Assembly (NCBI RefSeq): GCF_905475395.1
Contig: NC_058337.1
Span: 105,208,368 to 105,272,367 of the forward strand
Direction of reading: 5' to 3'
Source: Chrysoperla carnea
Lineage: Eukaryota; Arthropoda; Insecta; Neuroptera; Chrysopidae
Length of the DNA: 64,000 bases
Shown here piece by piece: positions 1 to 10,725 of this stretch. Position 1 is the stretch's first letter. Every line of letters starts with the position of its first letter. Under the pieces are notes generated by a model. The model saw only the letters and a list, made by a program, of their open reading frames with translations. It ran no database searches and was not told the DNA's origin. The position numbers were made by a program, and so were the translations under genes.

Positions 1-3000
1 AGTGCCATTTGAATTTTTACATTTATACATAAAATTGTTTCTTATTCAGGAGGGTTACCTATAGTTACTACCATGTTTCATGTCAACAATAGCAGGCTAC
101 ATACAGACACTTGTTTATTGATAACATTTAGTATTATTTAATAACAATTCAAATTATTATTATACAATAATGATTGCGTGACCGTTATGCTATTAAAAAT
201 ACAAGACTACACCATATTAAAAATATAATATTCTAATAATATGCACATATTAAATATGTACCAATGTAATATGTACACATGGTAATTAACTTCGATTTAA
301 TACACACTTGAACTTACAATATTACATCAGTTATGTAATTTTGTAATAAAAACATGTGCAGTGTTTGTTTTAACTTTTTGTTTCGTCTAGCTGTCTCGTC
401 GGGTGTATTTTTTAACCGCACCGAAGAACTGATTATAAAGATCAAAGTGTAAGGACTACATTCGGAAAATATATAGTGCATACAATTTTAAATAGAAATA
501 ATGTTTGTTTAGTCTGTGTACCATAAACGAGATAAGTATAAATTTCGATACGAACGCCGCGCTGGCATGGTTCTCGTTTGAATTTCAGATATTTCTTTCC
601 TAATTGAACTTATGGATGAAATATATGTGTCGCTACAGAGAGCCTAAACGTTAACCAACGCTATATACCCTAATAAAGTAAATGAATTTAAGTCGAAAGA
701 ATTAAAATTGTATTATTTTATTATCAAACTAAACCATATTAATATTAGAGCCACATTATGGATATTTATATTTCTCGAAAATGATTGCCCTGCTATATAT
801 ATATATATATATATGCTTATTCATATATATGCTTATTTACCACGTAGTAGAAAGAAAATTTTCCCGAATTTGAGTACTTTGAAAATCAATCCTAAATATG
901 TCTGTGAATACTAAAAAGGAACTCATTTATTATTCTCATGAGTAATTTAAAAAATTAAACTGGAAAGCGGTGCATGCATATCACCATCTGTTTGACTAGA
1001 AATCCTGGTGTAAATTGTCATATTGTATAATATAATTAGTTTAATTTTAGGACATTTTTATGTGTTTTTATTTTTTATGAAAAATAATATTATTTGAATA
1101 GATTTAATTTGATTTTTTTGAGAGGGGTCACAAGTGTATAATTTTATGTTAATCAATCAAAAATTGTCTTAATGTAATTTTTGGTGTTATTAATTCTATT
1201 CCTGATATTAATTTGAATTATTTCAAAAATAATTTTTTTGTACCCATATGTATTATGTGTTGTAGAAATTAATTTTATAGCTAATTGACAGCGCCGGATT
1301 GAAGAACTTACGGGTAGTAGACACTTTTGACATTATCTCAATTTACGCGCTTGAGTAAAATTACGACAAATTTTATGAATAACGCAATACGGGAGTTTTC
1401 TGATGTCGAATTTGCCATATTACGTATAAAAATATGACTAGACTTTATATAATGATAAAATTTGAAAGTGAAATTAAAATTGATTAAAAACGAAGAAGTT
1501 ATAAGCATTCAAAGATTGTTGCCCACCTCCTTTTAGCAAAACAAAGTTTTATACGTATTTTTTTTGTATCTCTATGGTAATATCGGACATTAAGACGTCA
1601 CTAACCTATATCTAGTTCCTCTTTGTTTAAATAGTAGAATGTACTGTGAGAATCCTTCGCCTGAAGTGATAAGAAAATTTTGTCAACATGCCTATTGGTA
1701 TAAGTTATTTTTTGGGCAGATAACTTTGAAATTGACTAATTCAAGAGGCGTCAAAATTGGATTGTGTTTGGGATCGAACGAGGATATTTTATGGTTATTA
1801 AATTTGATATTTACATTAATCAACAGTCAATTCATACTCATAAATGCCAAAAATAAAGTTGCAATTTAAATGCATAAATGCAAAAATCATTCAATTCCTT
1901 CTCAGCTATGAACAAAAGTCTATCTTTGGCTCTGAATGCCAAGGCCAAATTCAATACTCTCAGTTATACCTCCGAGAATTCAGCAGATCTGAAAATATAT
2001 TTTTGACAAAATAAAAATATAATTCCGCATGTATTCAAACATGTCAATCACGATTTTGTTCTGCAATTTTGATCCAAAATAATAATTATATACCATGTCA
2101 TAGGTGTAATATTAGACACCCAGAAATATTATAAGCGATAATTGATATTTAACATCTGCGACAAAATACTATTATTATACTTTTTTTTATAGAAAATTGC
2201 ATTCTAAAAAATAGTAAATAGAATAGGGCGGCTTTAGTCTTTATGTATATTGGAAGAATATAAAAAAAAATGAATTTTTTACCCAAAAAAGAAAAAATTA
2301 ATGTGTAATGAACTGAAACTATTGTTAATATTCATTTTTTCCAGTAAAAAAGGAATTTTTTATTGAATTTTTATATTTATATTTTTTTTATACTGAGAGT
2401 GTAAATTTGATTATTCATCGTAGCTACATTAAATATTTAACGGTATAAATAAAACGGGTAGTGTCCTGCAGGATTAATAAATATTTAGGTAATGAAATTT
2501 CCTTTATTGAAAAAAAATCAGTCGGGGCTGAATAATTTTTTATATAGGTACTTAGGAATGATAAACCGTTTGCTTTAGTAGTCTACTATCTCTAGATTCT
2601 GTAGATAATAGTAAAATTTAACAGTTTATGTGAAGATTCCTTAGGGATATTTAAAAATCCAATTCATATTTTTTTATTGAATTTTTGTTACAGCAAAACG
2701 CTTGTTTGCTCTAAAAAGTGGAATAATTTTAAGTGTAATGTAAAATTCATTTCATGGAGTGCTCTCTGCATCCATTCTTTAGATTAAAATTATAATTATT
2801 TTCCTCTTTTTGATGCAATAAAGCGTGCTTTTTAGTTTTTTAAACTAAAATTTTCTTATTTTTAAGCTTCGCTAAGTTAAAGATTGTTTACTGTTTGGGC
2901 AAAAAAGCAGAATTTAAAAGGTCCCTTGGGAAGAAAGATGCCTGGCATAAAAACATTTTCGGTAGCGGGACGTTCTTTTTCACAGGGCTCAGGCAATGTT

Positions 3001-4480
3001 TTTATGCGCTCCTAAGCTTAAAATTGGAAGTTATCTGTTTTTTTGTTAGAATAACTGAAATGTAATCGAATAACAAATACAAAATCACTGCTCAACCTTC
3101 ATCCTAACAGGATATTGCAAAGAAAAACGTCTCCCCCCACTTTAAGAAAAACGATTGTAGGTAGTATTTTGTACAAAACAAAGTTTTTTTGATAATTTTT
3201 GTTCATAAGCGTGAATGTTCGCAATAGGTTTTTTAAGAATAAATTAATAATATAATATAATGTATAGAAATTAGTTTAAAATATTCTGGATTAACACCCA
3301 TTTAAAATGTCACAACGGGGAATAATCTAATATTATAAAATGCATATATATTTTTATTAATACAATAATTCATTGAAGCGTTCGAGTTAATACTTAAAAT
3401 GATTGACTACTATACTCTAGTTATTTTGTATCCCTAAACAAAACCACACGAACATGCTATAATCCGCTTTGTACTTTCGACCATGTTCTAATCGATATGA
3501 ATTACTAAGCTTTTTTGTGGATGGATTGTCTAAAGAAAACACACATCAAACAAAAAAGTGTATTTTGTAAAAAGGTTTTTTTTTTGTATGTTTTTTTTTT
3601 TTTGTTGACAAATATTGACAGTCACTAAATTGGACATATGTCAAAAACAGTGATTGAATTTCGGTGGCTACTAAACTGTGGGGATGATATTTCATGATTT
3701 CAGATTGTTTGTTCAGACTATTCATTTCTCTTATAGATGCAGTCACGTGGTAAAACAAAGAAATCGATACGTGAAAAAGTTCCTCGTATGAAATTTCGGA
3801 CGATGTAGTTATAAACCATATATCCTATCATTAAGCGAACTCGATTTTTGAGTCACGATCAAAATTATCGTTTGTACTGAGTAATCAATGGTTGAGGTAA
3901 TTAAAACCTAACATTTTGAATTGATAATTATCTGTCTACAAAGCTGCATAATGGTATGAGAGTAATTTTCTCGACTTTTTTCGGTAAGGCACTAGTAAAT
4001 GTAGTAAATGCCAAGGTAAATGCAATCGCTCACAAATGCCAGATGAAAGACATAATTCATTCTTGCTTGATTTCAAACATAAAATAAATGTCCAAAAGGT
4101 CCAAAATCCAACTGTCTTGAAATCAACTTTTTCTTAACGATGCTCTAGTTTCCATAGAATTTATGGATAAATTAAGCAATAAATAAATCGGCAAAATTTT
4201 TGTGAATTAAATCCAAAATTATATAATATTAATAAAAAAAAAGAAAAAAGATAAATGACAAATCATAATAGAATTATAGATCCCAAGCATTAAAACGACA
4301 AATGCTTTCTCCGTTTCAGAGATTGTGCAACACGTATTGTAAAGTAAATGGAATTTTATATAAAGCATCTTAAGGTAGATGGGCGGGAATGATAAATAAG
4401 GTGATAGAATGAAATTAAAAATATATACGAAAACCAAAACATAATCAGGCGATACAAATAAAGATGATAGCAACAGTTAA
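1..4480. other. AT-rich intergenic sequence, no gene recognised
   Basis: I see no coding region with convincing composition or splice structure. Short open frames at 708-914 and 1639-1869 have no recognisable domain, and the first runs through a TA dinucleotide tract at about 797-815. A small inverted repeat lies at about 2946-3007, and homopolymer A/T runs are frequent. It may carry the regulatory sequence of the first tail-anchored gene at its right end. Confidence 0.5.
797..815. repeat. (TA)n microsatellite
   Basis: A run of alternating T and A, about nine units, inside a spurious short open frame. Confidence 0.8.
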
Positions 4481-4521
4481 TTAGAATTCTATAGTAAAAT
4501 AATACGTATAAAGAGCCGAAA

Positions 4522-5394
4522 ATGAAGAATAAAGAAGAATCTCTAAAAAAAAGTCCAGTCTATAAATGCAAAGCACCCTGTAAATTTGTAAATCCAAATT
4601 CGGTACATTTTGACCAAAATTTAAGCAAATATAAAATCGACCAAAAACGTGGAAAATTAAAAAAAGTACAAGATAGTCTTTTACAACTAGATAAAGGGAG
4701 ACAAAAAAGTTTAGACAGAAGCTTAAGAAACGTAAACCAAGATGATCTTTTAGGTCTATATAGAGTCATAGGGGAGGAATCAGACACAAGCTTAGGAGAC
4801 GTAAAGCAAGATTATTATCTAGGGTTGGATAAAAGACGAAAGAGTTCAGAAAGAAGGTTAAAAGATATCAAACACCATGATCGCCCTGAACTAGATAGAA
4901 AGAGGCGGAAGAGCTTCGAAAGAAAGTTAAGTGATATGAAACAAGAGGATCGTTTAGGACGAAATAGGAAACAAAAGAAGATTAGGAGAAGAGAAAAAAG
5001 ATTAGGAGACTTAAAACAAAATGATCGTCTAAGAATAGAGAGAAGGAGACGAAATAGTTCAGAAGTAAGCTTCGGAAACTCAAATGAAGATAACTCATTT
5101 TCCAGCCTTATACTGAAACAAAGTTCATCAAAGAAACCACATGCAACAGGGCAACCAAGAAGATCCAAAGACGTAGAAATTGACGCTGGTTTAAGTGATG
5201 AATCAAAAGATACAGACCAGGCAGATGGATTAAAAGATACAGGGACAGGAGGTGGATTAAGAGATGTAGAAAGAGTTGAAAAGAAAGAAGAACCTTGTGG
5301 CAAGACATACATACCCGTTATGCTAGAATTTGTTGCGAATGCTTTAATTTTATTGGTAATAGTTGTTTTTATATCTGAAAATTTCTTAGATTAA
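4522..5394 (+). CDS. tail-anchored basic repeat protein, copy 1
   Basis: Single open frame of 290 codons. The protein is strongly basic. Residues about 66-185 hold five degenerate 23-residue repeats built on a core like KLSDMKQEDRL followed by a run of Arg/Lys and Ser. Residues about 220-255 are acidic and Gly-rich, with short DGLKDTG / GGLRDVE-type repeats. A single hydrophobic segment at about 266-284 is followed by only about six residues, so the predicted topology is tail-anchored with the bulk facing the cytosol or nucleoplasm; no signal peptide is seen. It heads a same-strand cluster of four such genes and shares their 3' UTR block (AATAAA at 5496-5501), but lacks the 5' block shared by copies 2-4. 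The ATG used is the first in frame. Family and function are not recognised. The open frames on the opposite strand here are shadows. Confidence 0.72.
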   Translation: MKNKEESLKKSPVYKCKAPCKFVNPNSVHFDQNLSKYKIDQKRGKLKKVQDSLLQLDKGRQKSLDRSLRNVNQDDLLGLYRVIGEESDTSLGDVKQDYYLGLDKRRKSSERRLKDIKHHDRPELDRKRRKSFERKLSDMKQEDRLGRNRKQKKIRRREKRLGDLKQNDRLRIERRRRNSSEVSFGNSNEDNSFSSLILKQSSSKKPHATGQPRRSKDVEIDAGLSDESKDTDQADGLKDTGTGGGLRDVERVEKKEEPCGKTYIPVMLEFVANALILLVIVVFISENFLD

Positions 5395-5483
5395 TTTTCA
5401 GGAGGATTTTTCGAAGTCATCAACCTTAACAATCATTGCACAATTTTCACGAAATATAATTAATTAATTTTTGTTAATGTTGT

Positions 5484-5505
5484 ATACATTTTGTGAATAA
5501 ATATT
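5484..5505 (+). terminator. polyadenylation region of tail-anchored gene 1
   Basis: AATAAA at 5496-5501 is preceded by CATTTTGTG. The same TTTTGTGAA..AATAAA arrangement follows all four genes of the cluster, which supports this as the real 3' UTR element. Confidence 0.6.
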
Positions 5506-6570
5506 ATAATATAATGTGAATTGTTTCGTTTAATATATTTGATTAAGAATACTGGAAATCTCTTCAAATCAAGATCAGATCTATTTTTTCTCGATGGTAA
5601 TATCTTAAACAAAAGTGTGAATTCGTGATTGCAGCAAATGTACAAAAATAAGCCCCCCCCCCAGGTAGCAAAAATTCCCCCTATGAGTTAGAAACAATGA
5701 GATTTAACACTCGAATATATTATAAAATTATAGAAATTTTCGTGATTCATGTTATGTGGGATTTCACTGTTAAGATTTTTTGTAATTGAAGACATAATGT
5801 CAAAATTCAAAGAACTTTTCTTCTCAAGAAAAAAAAAAGTTGTCTTTTGAAAACACAATCCAAAAAAGTGGTTTATATAGGGTATTTTCAGTGCATAATA
5901 CTATGAGGTTTAGAGCCAAATAAAGTTGCTAAGGCGTCAATAAAATTTGGGAAATGTAAGCTTAAATAGCTTCCTTGCCCAAATTCCTTCCTAACTTCCT
6001 AACTGTTTACTGTACCCCAAGTAGGTATTTCAAGGGTATTTCATTATTTGTCAAAAAGGATTATTATTTAATCACAGTTACTATGGGAATGTATGGATAG
6101 TAAAATTTTTTTTTAAATAATTATTTTTTTCATAACTCCAAATTATATTTAAATATAATATGATAAATCAACAGTCAAAATAATCGTTTTCAAAACATGG
6201 ATTAATCACTATCTAACAGAAGACACGCGCAGGAAAATACAAGTTTAAAGGAAGTAAGTTTTATTCAATTTATTTGGCAGAAAGATTCTTTTTGCATTTT
6301 TCAAGTATCTATAATATGAAAGTATTTTTGAATTTGAAAAGTGATTTATTATCACCAAAAGAAAACTTGTTTGAACTTTCATTCTTGGGTTTCTTTTTGA
6401 TAAATATACCTGTTAATCGAAATATTTAAATACAAATAACATTACCTAGAATTTGCTATAGAATCTTCCAATTTAATAATAGAAATGATCTTACCTTACA
6501 AAGCAATAGATTGATCGGGCTTACAAAAACTTATGATTTTCTTAATACTTTTTTTGCTGTAATATTTTTT
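5506..6570. other. intergenic spacer between tail-anchored genes 1 and 2
   Basis: No gene seen. Contains a C homopolymer near 5653-5662 and A/T-rich unique sequence. Confidence 0.5.
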
Positions 6571-6625
6571 GGGAGCGCTAGAGTAAATAATTATCGAATT
6601 TTTAGTTTTCAAATTATGGAACAAA
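6571..6625 (+). promoter_or_regulatory. conserved upstream block of gene 2
   Basis: About 50 bases, including TAAATAATTATCGAATTTTT then AGTT(T/C)TCAAAT, recur almost unchanged upstream of genes 2, 3 and 4. The block ends at an upstream ATGGAA, which here opens a five-codon ORF (6616-6633). It could be core promoter and 5' UTR, or the end of a 5' UTR intron, since it contains the acceptor-like GAATTTTTAG. Confidence 0.55.
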
Positions 6626-6753
6626 ATAAATAATAATAATTAAATGGTTAAACAAAATGAAGGCAATGTTAAACGAAAAGATGAAAGTTAGAAGAAAACT
6701 AAATGATTATAAAATAACAAAATTACTAAATTATAAAATTACAAAAGTAGAAA

Positions 6754-8739
6754 ATGCCAAAAGGTAGATTTGGTTCATGGTTTGGAAAAAAGTTAAAAAA
6801 TAAATTGAAAAATACTGTTGGACAAGGCAGTAACGATAATATTACAAAAGTAGGTAGCAGTATATGTACAGTAGCTATTCGACCATTAAATGACGAAGAA
6901 AAAGAATGCTTAGAACTAAGTGACAATAGTGAAAATAAAACTTGTAGCGATAACAAAGAAGTCACAATGGTTAGACGATATATACAGAAAGGAGTAGAAG
7001 ACGACTTTGGGAAAAAGGACAGAGAACTCAGTGAAGGCAAATCAAATATTTATGCAGACTCAAGTCCCAGTAGAAACAGCGTAAATTTGATAGACTCTGG
7101 TAAATCGGGATGCAAAGAAAACAATCGAAAAGGCTATATAGATCGAATTCAAGAAAAGAGAAAACAACAATATTATAAACAAAAATATCATTCACAAAAT
7201 GATCCCTTAGATTTTTTAAGCTCAGATAAACAAAGCAAAGCGAGTAAAGAATCTTGCATATCTAGAAATCAAAAACATAAAGACAATCCAAATTTTAAAT
7301 TATGTAGAAATGAAGTTGTAGATATTCCCCAAAGTTCCAGAAATGTAACTCCCGATATACAAATCAAAACAGAATCATTCATATTAAAAAATTCTACAGA
7401 ATTAAATAAACAAGGTAAAAAATGTTGTGGAAGAAAAACTCAAGTGCAAGATGCCTTTGACTTAATACTTCCCGATAAACATAGCAAAGCAAGTAAAGCA
7501 ACATTTATCTCAAAAAACGAAAACGAATTTGAAGTAATGAGTGCAAAACCAGAGAAAAAAAGATGTTCTAAAAAAATAAGTCCAATAAAAATCGATCATA
7601 CAAAACTAGATGCAAGAGATCCATTGGTACAAAGTGACCACGTTGAAGCCAAACTACCAAAAAATGGTTATTCGAGAAAAATTCACTCTCACAATGATTA
7701 TGCGCAAACAATACCAAATGTACACACGAACTATATACAAACAATTCCAAGTATACATGCCGATTTTGTACAAATAATTCCGCAAAGAGCATCGCTAAGC
7801 CACCATCAAGATGATTTTCTAAATAGAAGTCTAAAGGAACTATTTTATCAACCAGAAGAAAAGATTTCATCATATAGATCAAATCGACATGGGCGATCAC
7901 TAAAAGAAAAGGGTTCCCGTCAAGGTATGTCTTTTAACAAGAATCGCGAGCGTCAAGCTCATAAAGCAAAATATAAACAGATCTTAGCAGATATTCTGGT
8001 TGAAGACTTTAAGAAAAAGACTAAAGGAAAAAAATATCAGGATGAAAGTTTAGAGGAGGACAGTGATTATTCATTCCGTAAATGTAAACAATCTTGTAAA
8101 TTAAAACGTCACGCTGTTGGTCTTGTAGAAGATAGTGAAGATGACAGGAAATATAAACAACCAAGAAGAACAAAAAGTCGACATAAAGCAATCATAGTAA
8201 AAAGCAACGATGATAGAAAATTTAAGAAATCGAGTAAAACAAAAAAATTTAAGCCACGAGGGGGAAGTATTTTAGACATGCTTAGTATTTCCAGCATTTT
8301 ATCAGATAAAAATTTAGGACACATGAAAAAAGGTACGAGCACGCATAGTAAATCATCATGGCGAAGAGGAAGTATTACAGATGCATCTAGATCAAAACAT
8401 CCGAATAGAAAGAAGAAATATAAGGAAACATATAGATTGAAAAGACAAAAGGAGAGTGACACAACAAGCTTGGAAGAAGTAGAAACAATTACAAGCGATG
8501 GAGACTCGAGTTTGATATTATATCATCCAAAATCCGTAAGCAAGTCACAAAAGAAATCTCTAAATGAAATTGAAACAGGACCAATATTAACAACCCTAAC
8601 ACCTGCTCAGCAACCGTCTATTGTGTATATGGATTTAATTATGAAATTTATTGCGCTTACATTAACAATATTTGCGTCTGGGTTCTATATAAAGCAATTA
8701 TTATATCCTGAAGATTCTTCCTTTTTTAACTTCCTATGA
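6754..8739 (+). CDS. tail-anchored basic repeat protein, copy 2 (largest)
   Basis: Single open frame of 661 codons, very rich in Lys, Ser and Asn. Internal repeats are visible: SSDKQSKASKESCISRNQ near residue 155 returns as LPDKHSKASKATFISKNE near 240, and an IQTIPSIHAD-type motif is repeated near 325-345. Residues about 442-470 contain a CKQSCKLKRHA...EDSEDDRKYK module that reappears at the N-terminus of copy 3. A hydrophobic segment at about 626-646 (DLIMKFIALTLTIFASGFYI) and a 15-residue tail end the protein; the same motif ends copy 3. No signal peptide. AATAAA lies at 8825-8830. I chose ATG 6754, which follows a short non-coding leader that also contains a 16-codon upstream frame at 6643. 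The family is unknown; a membrane-tethered, intrinsically disordered protein is the most the sequence allows. Confidence 0.75.
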   Translation: MPKGRFGSWFGKKLKNKLKNTVGQGSNDNITKVGSSICTVAIRPLNDEEKECLELSDNSENKTCSDNKEVTMVRRYIQKGVEDDFGKKDRELSEGKSNIYADSSPSRNSVNLIDSGKSGCKENNRKGYIDRIQEKRKQQYYKQKYHSQNDPLDFLSSDKQSKASKESCISRNQKHKDNPNFKLCRNEVVDIPQSSRNVTPDIQIKTESFILKNSTELNKQGKKCCGRKTQVQDAFDLILPDKHSKASKATFISKNENEFEVMSAKPEKKRCSKKISPIKIDHTKLDARDPLVQSDHVEAKLPKNGYSRKIHSHNDYAQTIPNVHTNYIQTIPSIHADFVQIIPQRASLSHHQDDFLNRSLKELFYQPEEKISSYRSNRHGRSLKEKGSRQGMSFNKNRERQAHKAKYKQILADILVEDFKKKTKGKKYQDESLEEDSDYSFRKCKQSCKLKRHAVGLVEDSEDDRKYKQPRRTKSRHKAIIVKSNDDRKFKKSSKTKKFKPRGGSILDMLSISSILSDKNLGHMKKGTSTHSKSSWRRGSITDASRSKHPNRKKKYKETYRLKRQKESDTTSLEEVETITSDGDSSLILYHPKSVSKSQKKSLNEIETGPILTTLTPAQQPSIVYMDLIMKFIALTLTIFASGFYIKQLLYPEDSSFFNFL

Positions 8740-8805
8740 TAGTGTTTTTTTGTTGCTGATATCAAAATATTCGTACATTATTTTTCCAAAAAAAAAAAAA
8801 TTCCC

Positions 8806-8842
8806 ATTGTATTCATTTTGTGAAAATAAAATTAGAAACTAT
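8806..8842 (+). terminator. polyadenylation region of tail-anchored gene 2
   Basis: Contains ATTCATTTTGTG followed by AATAAA at 8825-8830 and TTAGAAAC. This block is nearly identical behind gene 4 and similar behind gene 3. Confidence 0.6.
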
Positions 8843-8879
8843 TACTGCTATTATGAGAATGATTTATTAATAAGGAACT

Positions 8880-9340
8880 AGCCCATGTAGTTTTTAAGTT
8901 TCTAATAAACAATAGTGTTACCAATTTGACTGGAAATATCCAATTTGATTGGAAATATTTCATGCACCAATCAGATTAGTAAAATAATAATTGATTTTGG
9001 ATAAATTTTTGGGAGTAGCTGTGTTATAGACGAATGTTTTGCGTGAAATCATACGGAACATATTGTGGCTCGTAAAAGTATTTATAATCCAAAAACGTAT
9101 CAATACAAAAAATGTTACCAGCAATTTCGCTTAATCACCAAATCAAACAGAAACCATGAATTTCTTACTGGTCGAAAGACACCAAAGTATCTTTAGTTTT
9201 AGAATTTCGTAAAGAATTCACAAATTCTGTTGATCCAATGATTTTGGGTCCGGTATATATTTAAATACGCAAATTTAACTCTACAGGGAAGGGTCATATG
9301 CATTTTTTTTTCTCTTATTGTTAGTAAAAATGTTATAATT
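8880..9340. repeat. spacer with diverged interspersed repeat
   Basis: The stretch at about 9200-9245 (TTAGAATTTCGTAAAGAATT then GATCCAATGATT) resembles the direct repeats at 49194-49261 and 49277-49342. Part of 9130-9170 (AATCACCAAATCAAACAGAA) resembles 40455-40490. This marks a dispersed, diverged element in the spacer between genes 2 and 3. Confidence 0.4.
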
Positions 9341-9562
9341 TGAATATGTTTGTTTTTTGTGTATAAATAATTAATGAGATCTTCTATGAAAGTTTCTCCT
9401 CAGCAAACGAAAAAATTTGTATATAGATTTGGAAAAAATATTTTTAAATTTGATGTAAACGTTTTTTTTTTAAATATGGCTTTATTTAAAAATATTTAGT
9501 ATTTTAAAGAATATCTTTGACTAGAGTCATGTTTTTTAATGACATTTCTAACAATTTTTGAA

Positions 9563-9613
9563 AGGACGCTAAAGTAAATAATTATCGAATTTTTAGTTCT
9601 CAAATTATGGAAC
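9563..9613 (+). promoter_or_regulatory. conserved upstream block of gene 3
   Basis: Same block as upstream of genes 2 and 4. Here the upstream ATGGAA frame (9607-9627, six codons) overlaps the main start at 9620 in another frame. That overlap would be expected to influence start choice if the block is transcribed. Confidence 0.55.
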
Positions 9614-9619
9614 AACAAA

Positions 9620-10483
9620 ATGACTAAGAACAAAAAATATAAACAATTGGATAGATCAATATACCCAGGAGAAAATTTTGGAGAGGAAAGTGAAAACGAT
9701 CCATTTCGTAGATGTGGACAATCTTGTGAATTAAAACGCCTAGCTGAGAGTCTATTACCAGACAGTGATGATGACAGAAAATACAAACGTTTAAGTCTAT
9801 CAGAAGCAAGAGATGCAAATTTGACTAGTAATTCCAGTGCTGTATCACTATCAGATCCAAGATTGGTACAAAAGAAAAAATATAAAGATACAGATAAATC
9901 GAGACCTCAGATCAGAAAAAGAAATTATAAGAAAACTTGGAAATCAAAAATACGAAAGAAAAGTGATGGAGAAAACTTGGAAGAAACTGAATTCACTACA
10001 ACAGATGATGAAAAGTCAAATTATTCTAATATCATGCTAGATGACTCAAAGAAAGAAGTTGAGCTTATAAAACAACCAAACAAGAAGCCAAAAACCGTCC
10101 CTGATACAGAAAACCTGTCTCCAAAAGAAGTTGGTACGGGAAAGCAACCTCTAAAAGAAAATGGTACAGAGAAGCAACCTCCAAACGAAGCTGGTTCAGA
10201 GAAGGAACCCCCAAAAGAAGTTGGTACAGGCAGGCAACCTTCAAAAGAAGTTGGTAAGGAGAAGCAGCCTCCAGAAGTAGTTAGTACAGTCAAGCAACCC
10301 CTAAAAGAAGTTAATACAGGACAACAACCTACAACAATTACACCAGCAATAGAACCAACTGAACGATCGTCTATTGAGTGCATAGATTTAATTCTTAAAT
10401 TTACTGCGCTTACATTAGCAATATTTGCGTTTGGTTTTTATATTTCGCAATATTTGAGCTGTGGTTATTATTATTCCAATTAA
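9620..10483 (+). CDS. tail-anchored basic repeat protein, copy 3
   Basis: Single open frame of 287 codons. Residues about 31-62 (CGQSCELKRLAESL...DSDDDRKYK) match the middle of copy 2, so this copy resembles the C-terminal part of copy 2. Residues about 165-245 form seven to eight degenerate decapeptides of the GTGKQPxKEV type, a 30-bp minisatellite within the coding sequence. The protein ends with a hydrophobic segment at about 255-275 (DLILKFTALTLAIFAFGFYI) and twelve residues, closely matching copy 2. No signal peptide. The start at 9620 sits thirteen bases after an upstream ATG in another frame. AATAAA at 10529-10534 lies in the shared 3' block. Function unknown. Confidence 0.72.
   Translation: MTKNKKYKQLDRSIYPGENFGEESENDPFRRCGQSCELKRLAESLLPDSDDDRKYKRLSLSEARDANLTSNSSAVSLSDPRLVQKKKYKDTDKSRPQIRKRNYKKTWKSKIRKKSDGENLEETEFTTTDDEKSNYSNIMLDDSKKEVELIKQPNKKPKTVPDTENLSPKEVGTGKQPLKENGTEKQPPNEAGSEKEPPKEVGTGRQPSKEVGKEKQPPEVVSTVKQPLKEVNTGQQPTTITPAIEPTERSSIECIDLILKFTALTLAIFAFGFYISQYLSCGYYYSN
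10136..10340 (+). repeat. 30-bp coding minisatellite
   Basis: Seven to eight degenerate copies of a 30-base unit encode GTGKQPxKEV-like decapeptides (for example GTEKQPPNEA, GSEKEPPKEV, GTGRQPSKEV) in tail-anchored protein 3. Length polymorphism would be expected here. Confidence 0.75.
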
Positions 10484-10511
10484 TTTTTCGACTTTCTTTT
10501 CGTTTTAATTT

Positions 10512-10545
10512 TGTATTCGCTTTGTGAAAATAAATTTATAAAACA
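10512..10545 (+). terminator. polyadenylation region of tail-anchored gene 3
   Basis: GTATTCGCTTTGTGAA followed by AATAAA at 10529-10534, matching the blocks behind genes 2 and 4. Confidence 0.55.
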
Positions 10546-10666
10546 TTGCATACTATATGAGTTTAAACTGTTGAATTTTAATTTTGTTTAATGTTTAAAA
10601 ATATCTTTTAAAAGAAAAAAAAATTCCATAGGCAATATTTTATCATAATTCTTCTTGATTATTATT

Positions 10667-10718
10667 TGGGGACGCTTAAATAAATAATTATCGAATTTTT
10701 AGTTTTCAAATAATGGAA
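10667..10718 (+). promoter_or_regulatory. conserved upstream block of gene 4
   Basis: Third copy of the upstream block. Here the upstream ATGGAA frame is reduced to ATG GAA TAA (10713-10721), five bases before the main ATG at 10726. Confidence 0.55.
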
Positions 10719-10725
10719 TAATAAA

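Noticed and set aside
4560-5312. Reverse-strand open frames across the first tail-anchored gene
   Set aside because: They are antisense shadows of a low-complexity coding strand; no start context, flanking signals or domain.
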